Assembly (NCBI GenBank): GCA_013285505.1
Contig: CP053450.1
Span: 728,796 to 792,795, forward strand
Length of the DNA: 64,000 bases
Reading direction: 5' to 3'
Source of the DNA: Planctomycetota bacterium
GTDB taxonomy: Bacteria > Planctomycetota > Phycisphaerae > Phycisphaerales > UBA1924
The translations under genes were made by a program, and so were the position numbers. The notes beneath the pieces are model-generated. The model made no database searches. It saw nothing but the letters and a program-made list of their open reading frames with translations, and was not told where the DNA came from. Shown here in pieces: positions 9,800 through 18,135 of this stretch (position 1 is its first letter; the number at the start of each line of letters is the position of its first letter).

Positions 9800-12248
9800 A
9801 TGCGCAAGCACAAAGACGGTCGGGGAAGAACATCGGCAAGCCGGAAACCCAAGCACGCCCAGCTGCCCCCGACGCTCGAACTACTCGAGCACCGCAAGCT
9901 GCTGACAACCGGACTCGCCGGCGTGCGCCTGTTCTACGACGGCGACGACGCCGTCGACCTCCGCTGGTGGACCGGACAGGCCGAGATCGATACCGCCACC
10001 GACCCCACCCGATACGCCACCACCTCCGATCTCGAACGACAAGCCGGTGAACTCAACTTCAGCGGCCTCACCCCCATCGGCTGGGACGCCTTCGACCTCT
10101 TCACCGACGGCCAGCTCGACGTGGTCTACGACGATGCGCCCGCCTACCAGCCCGTGGAGCAGACCGGCGCGTCCTTCCAGACCGCCGGCGGCTTCTCCGG
10201 CGGCTGGATCCTCGAGGAAGGCGGCGACTCCGCCGGCACCTCACGCGCCTCGGCGTTCACCTTCCTCCACGAACAACCCACCGAGGCCGCACTCGCCGAC
10301 CTCGAGGGCGAGTGGAGATTCGTCTCCATCGCCCTGCCCACCGACGGCGGCCCGACCTCCTCCGAAATCCTCGGCGCCTACGGCACCTTCACCATCATCG
10401 ACGAAGACGGCAACTTCACCTACTCGGCCAACACCAAGGAAGGCGAGGAAACCGGCAGCGGCGAGATCACCGAGTTCTCGATCTCCACCGGCTTCGGCTC
10501 CATCAGCCTCTCCGAGCACTTCCAGATCAGCGCCGACGGCAACCTGCTCACCGCCATCGACGTCAGCTACGGCGACGGGCTCACCTACATGGTCGTCGCC
10601 GTCCGCAGAGGCGACGCCATCACCGAGGCAGAAGCCGTCGGCTCCTACCGCTTCGGCTCGATCGTCGCCGACAGCGCCGCCGCCGAACGCGGCCAGGAGC
10701 TCATCGCCTTCGAGGGCCTGCTCCTCGACATGCAGACCAGCGGCGACCTCGTCGCCTACGACCTCGCCGACTGGGACAACGGCACCGAAACCATCGTCCA
10801 CACCGGCCGATGGACGCTGCTCCCCGAGGGCCGCACCCTCTCCGTCGAGTTCTCCGACATCGAGGAAGCACACCTCTTCGCGTTCAGCGCCGACACCAAC
10901 ACCTTCATCGACCTCCGCGTCGGCGATGCCGAGGGCAACTCCTACACCATGGGCATGGGCGTCCGCGTCGCCGACGAAGGCGGCGGTGACGGCGGCGGCG
11001 ATGGCGGTGGCGACGGCGGCGGTGATGGTGGCGGTGACGGCGGTGGTGATGGCGGCGGCGGTGACGGCGGTGGAGATGGCGGTGGCGACGGAGGTGGTGA
11101 CGGCGGCGACGACGAGGACGACTTCGGCGAGGGCGACGACGGCACCGGCGACGAGCTGATCACCGAACTGCCCGACCCGCGGTTCACGTTTGCGGGCAGG
11201 GCCCCGACCGGGCGGCAGGCCGTGTGGGAGTTCGGCAAGGACCTCAACTGGTACTACTCCAAGCTCGGCGTCCGCAACGAGGCGTTCGACCTCATCGGCG
11301 AGCTGGTCGCGTGGGAGAACGACGACGAGTACTTCGCCGCCGCGGCCTCCGAGTCGGGCCTGCTGGTCTACACCCGCACCGAAGACGGCCCCTACATGCA
11401 GGCCAACATCACCGAAGACATCAGCACCGAGGACGCGCCGGCGGACATCCCGGCCTCGCCGGTCTCGCTGCTGCGGCTCGAGGACGGGCGCGCGGTGCTG
11501 GTGGGCGCTGAACGCCGATGGTGATGTGATCGCGTACGTCGAGTCGGGCGACACGTTTACGTTCCTGAATATCTCGCAGGACCAGATCCGTGAAGAGGAC
11601 AAGACGGTGCCGGCGCTGACCGGGACGCTTGCGGCCGGCGAGACCGAGTGGGGCACGGTCATGATCGCTGGGCTGGATGCTGACGGCATGGCGTGGAGCT
11701 TGTGGTTCAGCCAGCAGGATGCTGAGGGTGGGTGGCAGGCGAGCCCGTTGGGGCGGATTGCGGATGCTTCGGCGTTTGCGGGTTCGTTGTCGATCTACTT
11801 CACGGACTGGCGCGGGATCAATGTGGCGGGGCTGACGGAGACCGGCGAGTCGCAGGTGATCTGGTGGGTGCCGAGTTTCAAGGGGAACTGGGAGGTCACC
11901 AACCTGACGACGCGGTTTGACGGGCCGAGCTTCATACAGGGGTCGATGACGACGTATGTGACTCCGTGGGATGCGTTGACGGTTGTTGGCATTACCGAGG
12001 ACTCGACGATGGTGGCCTATTGGTGGGTGCCGGGGTTTGACGAGTGGCGGGTGAGTGACTTCAGCCAGTTCCTGCCGCCGCGGCACCCGAAGGTGACTGA
12101 CGGGCCGATCCAGGTGGATGTGCGCGACAACAACGACATCTGGATCTTCGGCCGCGGGGCCGAGGGCGAGATGTTGCGGGTGTTCTGGTCGTCCACCAAT
12201 GACCGGTGGACGAGCCGGTCGGTCCTGGACGGGGCTGAGCAGTTCTGA
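9800..12248 (+). CDS. Large surface protein with LEPR-XLL-like N-terminus and GGGD linker, one frameshift
   Basis: The start ATG at 9800 follows GGAGGAG. Residues 1-40 are basic and contain LPPTLELLEHRKLLT, a variant of the planctomycete LEPR-XLL motif placed before exported domains. Residues about 40-395 form a Thr/Asp/Glu-rich beta domain with two similar parts (LEGEWRFVSIALP and VGSYRFGSIVADS begin each). A Gly-Asp linker of about 45 residues follows (10980-11130), then a second beta domain with Trp-rich repeats (TEWGTVMIAGLDADG, RGINVAGLTETGE, DALTVVGITEDS). The frame breaks near 11505, where VLVGA joins LNADGDVIAYV; total about 816 residues. Probably cell-surface; no enzymatic motif is seen. 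Confidence 0.8.
10980..11130 (+). repeat. Coding GGTGAC/GGCGGC hexamer-like tandem repeat
   Basis: About 150 bases of imperfect 9- and 12-base units encode Gly-Gly-Gly-Asp repeated some twelve times, forming a flexible acidic linker inside the surface protein. Slippage in such DNA can change linker length between strains. It is not a CRISPR array, since there are no spacers. Confidence 0.85.
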
Positions 12249-12398
12249 CGCCGGGGCGATTGACGCGCGGGTAGAGCGGTAGTTGGTGGCATTGGGTGGA
12301 GTGCGCGCGCGGGGGTGCCGGCTGCGGGCCGGTGGGTGCTGCGCGGGCTTTGGGGATGGGGGAGCGCGGCTGTTGCGGCCGCGGGATGCGGGGTGGGG

Positions 12399-13257
12399 CT
12401 AGGAGGAATCTGGCGGTGGGTTGGGTGAGGAGTCGGGCCCGGGGGCCGGCGGGGTGTTGAGTGCGCGGTTGGGTTGGCCGTCGGGTTGGGTGGTGGGGTC
12501 GGGGTCCGGGTTGGAGTAGGGGTCGGGGTCGGCAGCGGAGGTGTCGCTTGGGGTAGTGGTGGCCGGGGTGGTTGTGGGGGCGGCGGGGTGGCCGTTGGGG
12601 TGGATGGTTGGGGGGTGGGTTGTGGGGGTGTGGGTGTTGGTGTGGGGAGGGGTGTGCTTGGTGGGTGGGTTGGTCGGGGGATTGGACGCTTGGTCTGCCG
12701 GGGGGGTGGGCGATTCGTCCGTCGGGGGGGTAGGGGTCGGTGGGATTAGTTGGGGTTGAGTTGCGGCGGGGTCTGGTGGGGGGTCGGAAGGCGCGGAGGA
12801 TGCTGGCTGCGGCTCGGCGGCGTTCGACGGGGTCTTCGGCGGCGTGCATGACATCGCGGAGGGTGTCGATGGCTTCTTTGGTGACGTGTTCCTGCCAGGC
12901 TCGGCGTTGGAGGGCGTGGAGCTGGCGGAGGGCGTCGTGGGCCTGCTGGATGTGGGGTTGGCGGAGCCAGAGGGCGAGTTCGGTGAGGGAGAGGTCGAAG
13001 GCGGCGGCGGCGGCTGCGGCGTCGGCGGCGGGGTGGAGGAGGTATTCGAGGATCTGGGATTCGTCGGGGGTGAGGGTGGTGGCGGGGCGGGTGAGGGGTG
13101 GCGGTGTGGGGTCTTGCGGGGGGGTGGATTGGGGGTGGTCGGGGTTTGAGGACGCGCCTCCCCCTGACTGACGCGGGGCGTCAGTCTGTCCCCCTCCACA
13201 GGGTGGAGGGGGAGTGCCGTTGGTGGTGGTCGGGTTGGTGGGTGGGTTGGTGGTCAT
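12399..13257 (-). CDS. Proline-rich protein with an HTH-like helical domain, one frameshift
   Basis: From ATG 13257 the product has a Pro/Thr/Gly-rich leader of about 55 residues. A helical domain of about 100 residues follows (DESQILEYLLHPAADAAAAAAAFDLSLTELALWLRQPHIQQAHDAL), in which SLTELALWLRQPHIQQ looks like the recognition-helix part of an HTH similar to phage terminase small subunits. A helix ending RRRAAASILRAFR comes next. The frame breaks near 12780 at a six-G run; the second frame is a low-complexity Pro/Thr/His tail ending PNPPPDSS. Total about 285 residues. The N-terminal domain shows coding bias, but the tail is so repetitive that its extent is uncertain. Function unknown; it could bind DNA. 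Confidence 0.6.
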
Positions 13258-13602
13258 GGGCGGCGTTTGGTCGGGTGTCTGGGCGCAGGATAGCGTGATT
13301 GATAGGGGGTTGGAAGGGGTTTTGGGGAGAGGTCGATGAAGTTGCGCGCATGCGTGGATGTAGGGGGGAGAAAGGTGGGGAACCAGCGGTAGACCATGGG
13401 AGGTGGCGGGGCCGCAAGTGCACCAGCCAGTTCGTCGTGTTACACTTTCTTTAGATGCTTCATTCGGAGCACAATTCGAAACACGCTCGTCGCTCATCAG
13501 CTGCGGTCGCGGGTAATGCGCCCCCTGCCAACGCTGTGACTTCGAGCCCCCATTCCATTCGACGGTCGTCTTCGGACCGCTGTTGGGGGAGAGGAGCTAT
13601 CA
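13258..13602. other. Gene-free gap upstream of the GHKL-TIR island
   Basis: 345 bases between the divergent proline-rich gene and the GHKL ATPase gene. GC drops here from the surrounding level. A TACACT hexamer at 13441 with TTTCTTTAG after it is a plausible -10 region, and the GHKL ribosome site GAGAGGAG lies at 13589-13597. No RNA gene or repeat is seen. Confidence 0.5.
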
Positions 13603-15444
13603 ATGAAATCAGTGACTGGAGAGAACACCCTCCATCTGACGGTTGACAACATCGGGTTTCTCCTAGATCGGCTCGGAGAGGATTGTCACCCCCTGCAGTT
13701 CCTCCGAGAACTCACTCAAAACTCTATCGAAGCGATTCAACGATCCCCCGAGCAAGCGGGCGAAATCGTGTGGGATGTCGACTGGACGTCATACGAACTT
13801 GGAGACCACCCAGTTTTTAAGCTCTGCGTTACCGACACAGGTTGTGGTATGACAGGTGACGAGATGCTGAAGTACATCAATCAATTGTCATCTTCAATCT
13901 CGGAGCAGTCGAGCGATGGCAACTATGGCGTTGGCGCAAAGATTGCTGCAGCGACTCGCAATCACGCAGGGCTCATTTACTTGTCGTGGCGAGACGGCGT
14001 CGGATCCATGATTCACCTTTGGCGCAACCCTTCAACGGGGCAATATGGACTTCGTCAGATCGAGCGTCCCGACGGGACCTTTGGGCACTGGGCGACAATC
14101 GATGACGACGTGAAGCCGGGAATAATTGGTGAACATGGTACGCGAGTGATCCTTTACGGAAACAAGGGAGATGCTGATACCATGGCAGCTCCCAGTGGGG
14201 CGGCATCTCCGTCGACGTGGATCGCGAAGTATCTCAACGGGCGATACTTTCGGTTTCCTGAGGGTGTCGTTATAAAGGCCCGGCAGGGGTGGGAGCACCC
14301 TCGAGCGAACACCGATGTTAATGTGCTGCGAACTGTCACCGGACAAGAGGCCTATCTAGAACAGCACCGAGAGCATTGTGGAGTGGTTGAGCTCGCTGGC
14401 GTAAACGTCCATTGGTGGATTCTGAAGGATGAAAAGGCGCTCTCATCGAATTCTGGCTTCGTAGAGTCTTCAGGTCACATCGCCGCAATGTACGGCGACG
14501 AGCTATACGAACTTTCTACGGGTCGTGCTGGGCACGCCCGATTACAGCAATTCGGGATCATATTTGGTTATCGCCAAGTCGTGCTCTACCTTGAGCCAAC
14601 CTGCAATGCGAACGAGCGGATTACGACCAACACCGCTCGAACTCAACTGCTGCGAAACAACGAGTCATTGCCATGGTCTGACTGGGCGACTGAGTTCCGG
14701 CTCAATATGCCGTCGGAGATCGATGAGTTGATGCAGCGAATCGCATCACAGTCGAAATCAGACAATCACGGGAAGTCGATCCGTGACAGGCTCAAGGCAT
14801 TAATGGATCTATACAAGGTCAGTCGATATAAGCCCCAGGCTGGTGGGCCAGTACGCATTGCGGAACCGGTGCCCGAGGCGGGCGGCACCCGGGGGCGAGC
14901 GGATGGCGGACAAGGCGGAGGCGGCGGAGCGGGTGGGCGTTCCCAAAGTGGAGGCGGAGCGGTCGGGGGTGTTTACTCTGTCTTTCTAAAGAAGGACGGT
15001 GAACCCGGACGTGCGGCCAAGCCCGACATCTTTCCAACAGTCCAGTGGATCAGCACCGAAGATGGAACACGCGATGCAGGCGACATTGAAGATAAAGCTG
15101 CTCGCTATCTTGCAGATCAGAATGTGCTGCTCATCAATGCCGACTTCCGTGTCTTCAGTGACATGATTCAACACTGGGTGCAAGCCTACGCGCGAGAGCA
15201 TGGCGATGTTGCCGGGTTGCGCGAGGTGGTTCGTGATTCGGTGCACGACTGGTTTGAACAGGCGCTTGTTGAGACGGTCATCGGACTGCAGGCGTTGAAG
15301 GGGAGTCGAGAGTGGTCGGAACAGGATCTTCGTGACGCGTGGGCGGAGCCAGCATTGACGTCGGTTGTGATGCAGCGTTACCATCCCTACAATTGCATCA
15401 AGCGAGAACTTGGGACCCGATTGGGTGCCCTTAAGCGTGGGTAA
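13603..15444 (+). CDS. GHKL (Bergerat-fold) ATPase with unassigned C-terminal domain
   Basis: The 613-residue product has all ATP-site motifs of the Hsp90/MORC/MutL type. These are the N box RELTQNSIEAI (general base E36, Mg ligand N40), the G1 box TDTGCGM (D78, G80, G82) and the G2 loop GNYGVGAKIA (about 106-115), with EHGTRVILYG as a later strand. Residues about 200-420 match the transducer position and include NERITTNTARTQLLRNN. A Gly-rich linker (about 430-465) leads to a C-terminal domain of about 145 residues with NVLLINADFRVF and two long helices, which I cannot assign. Lower GC than its neighbours, no frameshift, strong ribosome site GAGAGGAG. It is followed after 31 bases by the two-helix membrane gene. 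It probably acts as the ATP-driven switch or sensor of the island. Confidence 0.88.
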   Translation: MKSVTGENTLHLTVDNIGFLLDRLGEDCHPLQFLRELTQNSIEAIQRSPEQAGEIVWDVDWTSYELGDHPVFKLCVTDTGCGMTGDEMLKYINQLSSSISEQSSDGNYGVGAKIAAATRNHAGLIYLSWRDGVGSMIHLWRNPSTGQYGLRQIERPDGTFGHWATIDDDVKPGIIGEHGTRVILYGNKGDADTMAAPSGAASPSTWIAKYLNGRYFRFPEGVVIKARQGWEHPRANTDVNVLRTVTGQEAYLEQHREHCGVVELAGVNVHWWILKDEKALSSNSGFVESSGHIAAMYGDELYELSTGRAGHARLQQFGIIFGYRQVVLYLEPTCNANERITTNTARTQLLRNNESLPWSDWATEFRLNMPSEIDELMQRIASQSKSDNHGKSIRDRLKALMDLYKVSRYKPQAGGPVRIAEPVPEAGGTRGRADGGQGGGGGAGGRSQSGGGAVGGVYSVFLKKDGEPGRAAKPDIFPTVQWISTEDGTRDAGDIEDKAARYLADQNVLLINADFRVFSDMIQHWVQAYAREHGDVAGLREVVRDSVHDWFEQALVETVIGLQALKGSREWSEQDLRDAWAEPALTSVVMQRYHPYNCIKRELGTRLGALKRG

Positions 15445-15475
15445 GTGATCGAAACCTCGCGAGGCGAAAGTCGCT

Positions 15476-16219
15476 ATGAACTCAGAGCGAGAAAGCCCTC
15501 GTAGGCGAGCAGTCCAACTGTTCATCTACATACGGCAGCCGCACGTATTGCCAATTGTCGCTGGCATGGTCATGGGGCCGGCGGTTGGGCTGCTTGCCTA
15601 CGAAGTGACGCGGCAAGCGGGCGCAGTTCAGTTCGTCATCGTATTCACGGCGGCGTCGGTTCTGCTAGGGCTAATAGTCAGTGTTCTGCAGCGCCGTTCG
15701 GCCGGTCTTGTGCTTCGAGATGTGACGATCAGTATCCCCGAGTTCTCGCGGTTCACGTTCGTGGTCAACGATGAGCACAAACGCGTTGCGTGGATCCTGT
15801 TCATTGAGACCGCTTCGCGAGTATCCACACAGCCACTGTCCAGCGAACAGGGGTTCATTCGCGAGGCACTAACGTCGCTTCATAGTCTTTTTGGGACTGT
15901 GCGAGACACGTTAAAGACAATGGACCCTAGCCGGGCGGGTCGACGGGCCAGTGTTGAGATCTTCGCCTTGGGCATGCTCAACGCGGAGCTTAGGCCATTT
16001 CTGTCGAAGTGGCATCCGCTTCTTGCGGAGTTCGAGCAGAGTGGTGCCGTGAACGAATCAGAATGGGATAGACGTGCGGAGTGTAGGAAAGATCTGGAGT
16101 TTATGCGCCAAAGGATCATGGCCTACTGTCGCGCGTTCGGGGAACTTGCAGGCGTTGAGGATGTGGATGAGTTCTTTGAAGAAGCCGTGGATGGCGACGA
16201 AGTGGATGGCGCAGACTAA
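15476..16219 (+). CDS. Two-helix membrane protein with unknown cytoplasmic domain
   Basis: 247 residues. Two membrane helices lie near the N-terminus (about residues 24-44, LPIVAGMVMGPAVGLLAYEV, and 50-70, VQFVIVFTAASVLLGLIVSVL). A soluble, mainly helical domain of about 170 residues follows, with RFTFVVNDEHKRVAWILFIETASRV, then REALTSLHSLFGTVRDTLK and an acidic tail. The strings FIETASRVSTQPL and REALTSLHSLF look like a conserved core, but I know of no named family with them. The gene lies 31 bases after the GHKL gene on the same strand, with the same low GC. In defence loci, a small membrane partner of a nucleotide-sensing protein is often the membrane-damaging effector or an anchor; that role is inference. 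Confidence 0.82.
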   Translation: MNSERESPRRRAVQLFIYIRQPHVLPIVAGMVMGPAVGLLAYEVTRQAGAVQFVIVFTAASVLLGLIVSVLQRRSAGLVLRDVTISIPEFSRFTFVVNDEHKRVAWILFIETASRVSTQPLSSEQGFIREALTSLHSLFGTVRDTLKTMDPSRAGRRASVEIFALGMLNAELRPFLSKWHPLLAEFEQSGAVNESEWDRRAECRKDLEFMRQRIMAYCRAFGELAGVEDVDEFFEEAVDGDEVDGAD

Positions 16220-16224
16220 AACAC

Positions 16225-16767
16225 CTAGCTCCAGCGGTCACCAGAGCGATTGTTGCGGAACAGTGGCCGTGAAGTGTCAGGGTCAACGCGGCTCTTGCGC
16301 AAATAGGCATCGTGGATGAGTGTTTGCATTGCCTCCGCATTCTCGGTCCAGTCAGAAAGTACTGCAAAGCCGCAGTCGACATTGTCGTGTAGACGGGGAG
16401 GAATCGTATGAGGGTCGTACTTGGGCTTGCCGTAGGCTGGATGAGTGGGCAAGAAGATTCCGAGTAGTCCAGACCGGGGGTTGGTGGCAGTCTTGCGGAT
16501 ACTTGATGAGATCTCCCAATCCACATGCTTTCGTTGCCAGGTCTGGGTGCCGATCAGGACGACGGTCACAGAGGAGTCGCGAAGGTACTCGTCACGAATT
16601 CGTTGGCGAATGGTCTCCGTGCGCAATTGTGGATCGATGTCGCCGAGCGAGACTGAGCCGCGTACAAGAATTCCAAAATGATTGCCAAACCGCAGCTCGA
16701 AGATTGTCTTGCGAGCCTCGTCGTTTGCGTGGTGGTAGCTCACGAAAACCTTGTGGCGTTGTGTCAT
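16225..16767 (-). CDS. ThsB-like TIR-domain protein
   Basis: 180 residues, essentially a single TIR-like domain of the MTH538/ThsB (DUF1863) type. The first strand and loop are HKVFVSYHHANDEARKTIF, the BB-loop region is GNHFGILVRGSVSLGDID, and the later core is SSVTVVLIGTQTWQRKHVDWEISSSI. In the last, WE supplies the glutamate expected at the NADase or cyclase site. No second domain and no membrane segment. ThsB proteins in Thoeris sense phage and make an ADP-ribose-derived signal. Here there is no ThsA (SIR2/SLOG) gene. It is convergent with the two-helix gene, with 5 bases between stops, and shares the island's low GC. Whether it makes a signal or is itself the effector cannot be told from sequence. 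Confidence 0.88.
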   Translation of the reverse strand: MTQRHKVFVSYHHANDEARKTIFELRFGNHFGILVRGSVSLGDIDPQLRTETIRQRIRDEYLRDSSVTVVLIGTQTWQRKHVDWEISSSIRKTATNPRSGLLGIFLPTHPAYGKPKYDPHTIPPRLHDNVDCGFAVLSDWTENAEAMQTLIHDAYLRKSRVDPDTSRPLFRNNRSGDRWS

Positions 16768-16886
16768 ATGTGCCCCCGATCTGTGGGTTTGGATACAAGC
16801 TGAACATTAGCATCATATCACGCCTGATAAGCGGACTGGTGGGTCGTATTTGGTGTGATGTGGGGGGCTGACTCTGGGCGGCGCCC

Positions 16887-17154
16887 GGGGCTAGGGACGT
16901 TGGCCCCTCCAGGGCCGGGGGCATTGGGGTGTCGTTCGGTGGCAGCGGGGGGCGAGGTGTTCCCCTCGCTTGCGCGAGGGGCTCTATGTCGTGGGGCTGC
17001 GCTCGGGGACTTGCTTGGACCACGGCACCGGTTGCGTGGTGACGCGGGGGGTGAGAGGACCCCGCTGGGGTCCGGTGGTGGGTGTGGGTTGGGATCCGGG
17101 GGTACCGCGGGCGGCTACCCCCGGCTATGGGAGATGACCCCTTTGGGGTCGGGT
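16887..17154. repeat. Direct repeat A, copy 1
   Basis: About 268 bases running from GGGGCTAGGGACGTTGGC to the CCCTTTGGGGTCGGG palindrome, repeated with scattered substitutions and small indels at 17514-17778. Both copies contain TCTATGTCGTGGGGCTGCGC, TTGGACCACGGCACCGGTTG and GGACCCCGCTGGGGTCC in the same order. Confidence 0.85.
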
Positions 17155-17513
17155 GTTCGAGGTTGTGCTTGGGGCTCGTAGGGAGCGGGGGGTATTCGGG
17201 GGACCTGTGTCTTGTGCACGGTTGTGGGGGTGTCGCCCTTTCAGGGCTTGGGTTGGTGGGGGCTCGGAACCCAGGGCGGTGCCCTGGGCTTGGGTTGTGG
17301 GACGCCGTTGGCGTGGGGGAGGGTTGGGGTGTGGGGGTTGGGACACGGGGCGGGCTCTCGGAGTAGAGGCAGACGCGTGGCAGCCGCGGGTTGGGGGCGT
17401 GCGAGCACTGGGCTGCGCCCAGTGGCACCGGGTCCCGAGCTTGCGCTCGGGGCTCGTGGGGTTGCGTCTCCCCTTCGGGGCGATTGGTATGTGGGTTACC
17501 TCGGGCTGCGGCC

Positions 17514-17778
17514 GGGGCTAGGGGCGTTGGCCTCTGCGGGGCCGGGGGCATTGGGGTGTCGTCCGGGGGCAGCGGGGGGTGAGGTGTTTCCCTCGCTGGC
17601 GCGAGGGGCTCTATGTCGTGGGGCTGCGCTTGGGGGCTTGGTTGGACCACGGCACCGGTTGCGTGGTGACGCGGGGGTGAGAGGACCCCGCTGGGGTCCG
17701 GTGGTGGGTGTGGGTTGGGATCCGGGGTGCCGCGGGCGGCTACCCCCGGCTATTGGAGAGGACCCCTGCGGGGTCGGG
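17514..17778. repeat. Direct repeat A, copy 2
   Basis: Second copy of the block at 16887-17154, from GGGGCTAGGGGCGTTGGCC to CCCCTGCGGGGTCGGGG. The internal palindromes keep their stems while loops and stem bases change together (CCCCTTTGGGG against CCCCTGCGGGG). Confidence 0.85.
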
Positions 17779-17830
17779 GCCGAGCTTGCGCTCGGGGCTC
17801 GTGGAGGTTGGGGGCACGGGTGCAGAGCCA

Positions 17831-17930
17831 CCCGTGGCACAGGGGGTGGAAGTTGAGGGGTGGGGGAGGGGAGGTAGGAGGGGGAGCCCTCTCCCCGGCC
17901 CTCTCCCGCGGGGCGCGGGAGAGGGGGGGC
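17831..17930. repeat. Direct repeat B, copy 1
   Basis: Begins CCCGTGGCAC, followed by a G-rich run and the hairpin CCCTCTCCC with GGGAGAGGG. Repeated at 18042-18135 next to the PAP phosphatase stop. Confidence 0.75.
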
Positions 17931-18041
17931 GGAATCGGCGTGGGCTGTGTTCGGGGACTCGCTTAGACCACGGCACCCCTCGGTTAGACGGCGGCACGGG
18001 GGGTGTTGAGGCACGGGGCAGGCTCTCAGAGCAGAGCCTGA

Positions 18042-18135
18042 CCCGTGGCACCCGGGGGGTGGAATTTGAAGGGTGGGGGAGGGGAGGTTGGAGGGGGAGC
18101 CCTCTCCCCGGCCCTCTCCCAGGGGGAGAGGGGGT
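18042..18135. repeat. Direct repeat B, copy 2
   Basis: Second copy of repeat B. Its terminal hairpin (CCCTCTCCC with GGGAGAGGG at about 18112-18131) abuts the stop codon of the minus-strand nucleotidase gene and could act as its transcript end, although no T tract is visible. Confidence 0.75.

Larger units (their letters stand above)
16768..18134. other. Gene-free hairpin mosaic
   Basis: 1,367 bases with no credible gene. Beyond the TIR promoter area the DNA is strongly G-rich on the plus strand and made of short perfect palindromes with small loops. Examples are CCCGAGC-TTGC-GCTCGGG (17434-17451), GGACCCCGCTGGGGTCC (copies near 17060 and 17682), CTGGGCTGCGCCCAG (17408) and CCCCTTCGGGG (17470). 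Two longer repeated blocks lie inside and are listed separately. Open frames here are Gly/Arg/Val-rich and switch constantly, so I do not call them. Confidence 0.75.

Noticed and set aside
10980..11130. Regular repeats resembling a CRISPR array
   Set aside because: The units are 9-12 bases without spacers and stay in frame, encoding a Gly-Asp linker.
12474..13171. Gly/Val-rich plus-strand frames opposite the proline-rich gene
   Set aside because: They are the reverse strand of Pro/Thr/His codons and have no start signal or domain; the minus-strand helical domain is the better reading.
16225..16767. The TIR protein as part of a canonical Thoeris system
   Set aside because: No ThsA (SIR2/SLOG or membrane ThsA) gene lies within the island or the flanking 5 kb. 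Only the ThsB-like half is present, beside a GHKL ATPase.
16860..17860. Several plus-strand frames of 70-214 codons in the repeat mosaic
   Set aside because: The composition is dominated by Gly, Arg and Val, the frames shift with every hairpin, both copies of the direct repeat give different frames, and no ribosome site precedes them.
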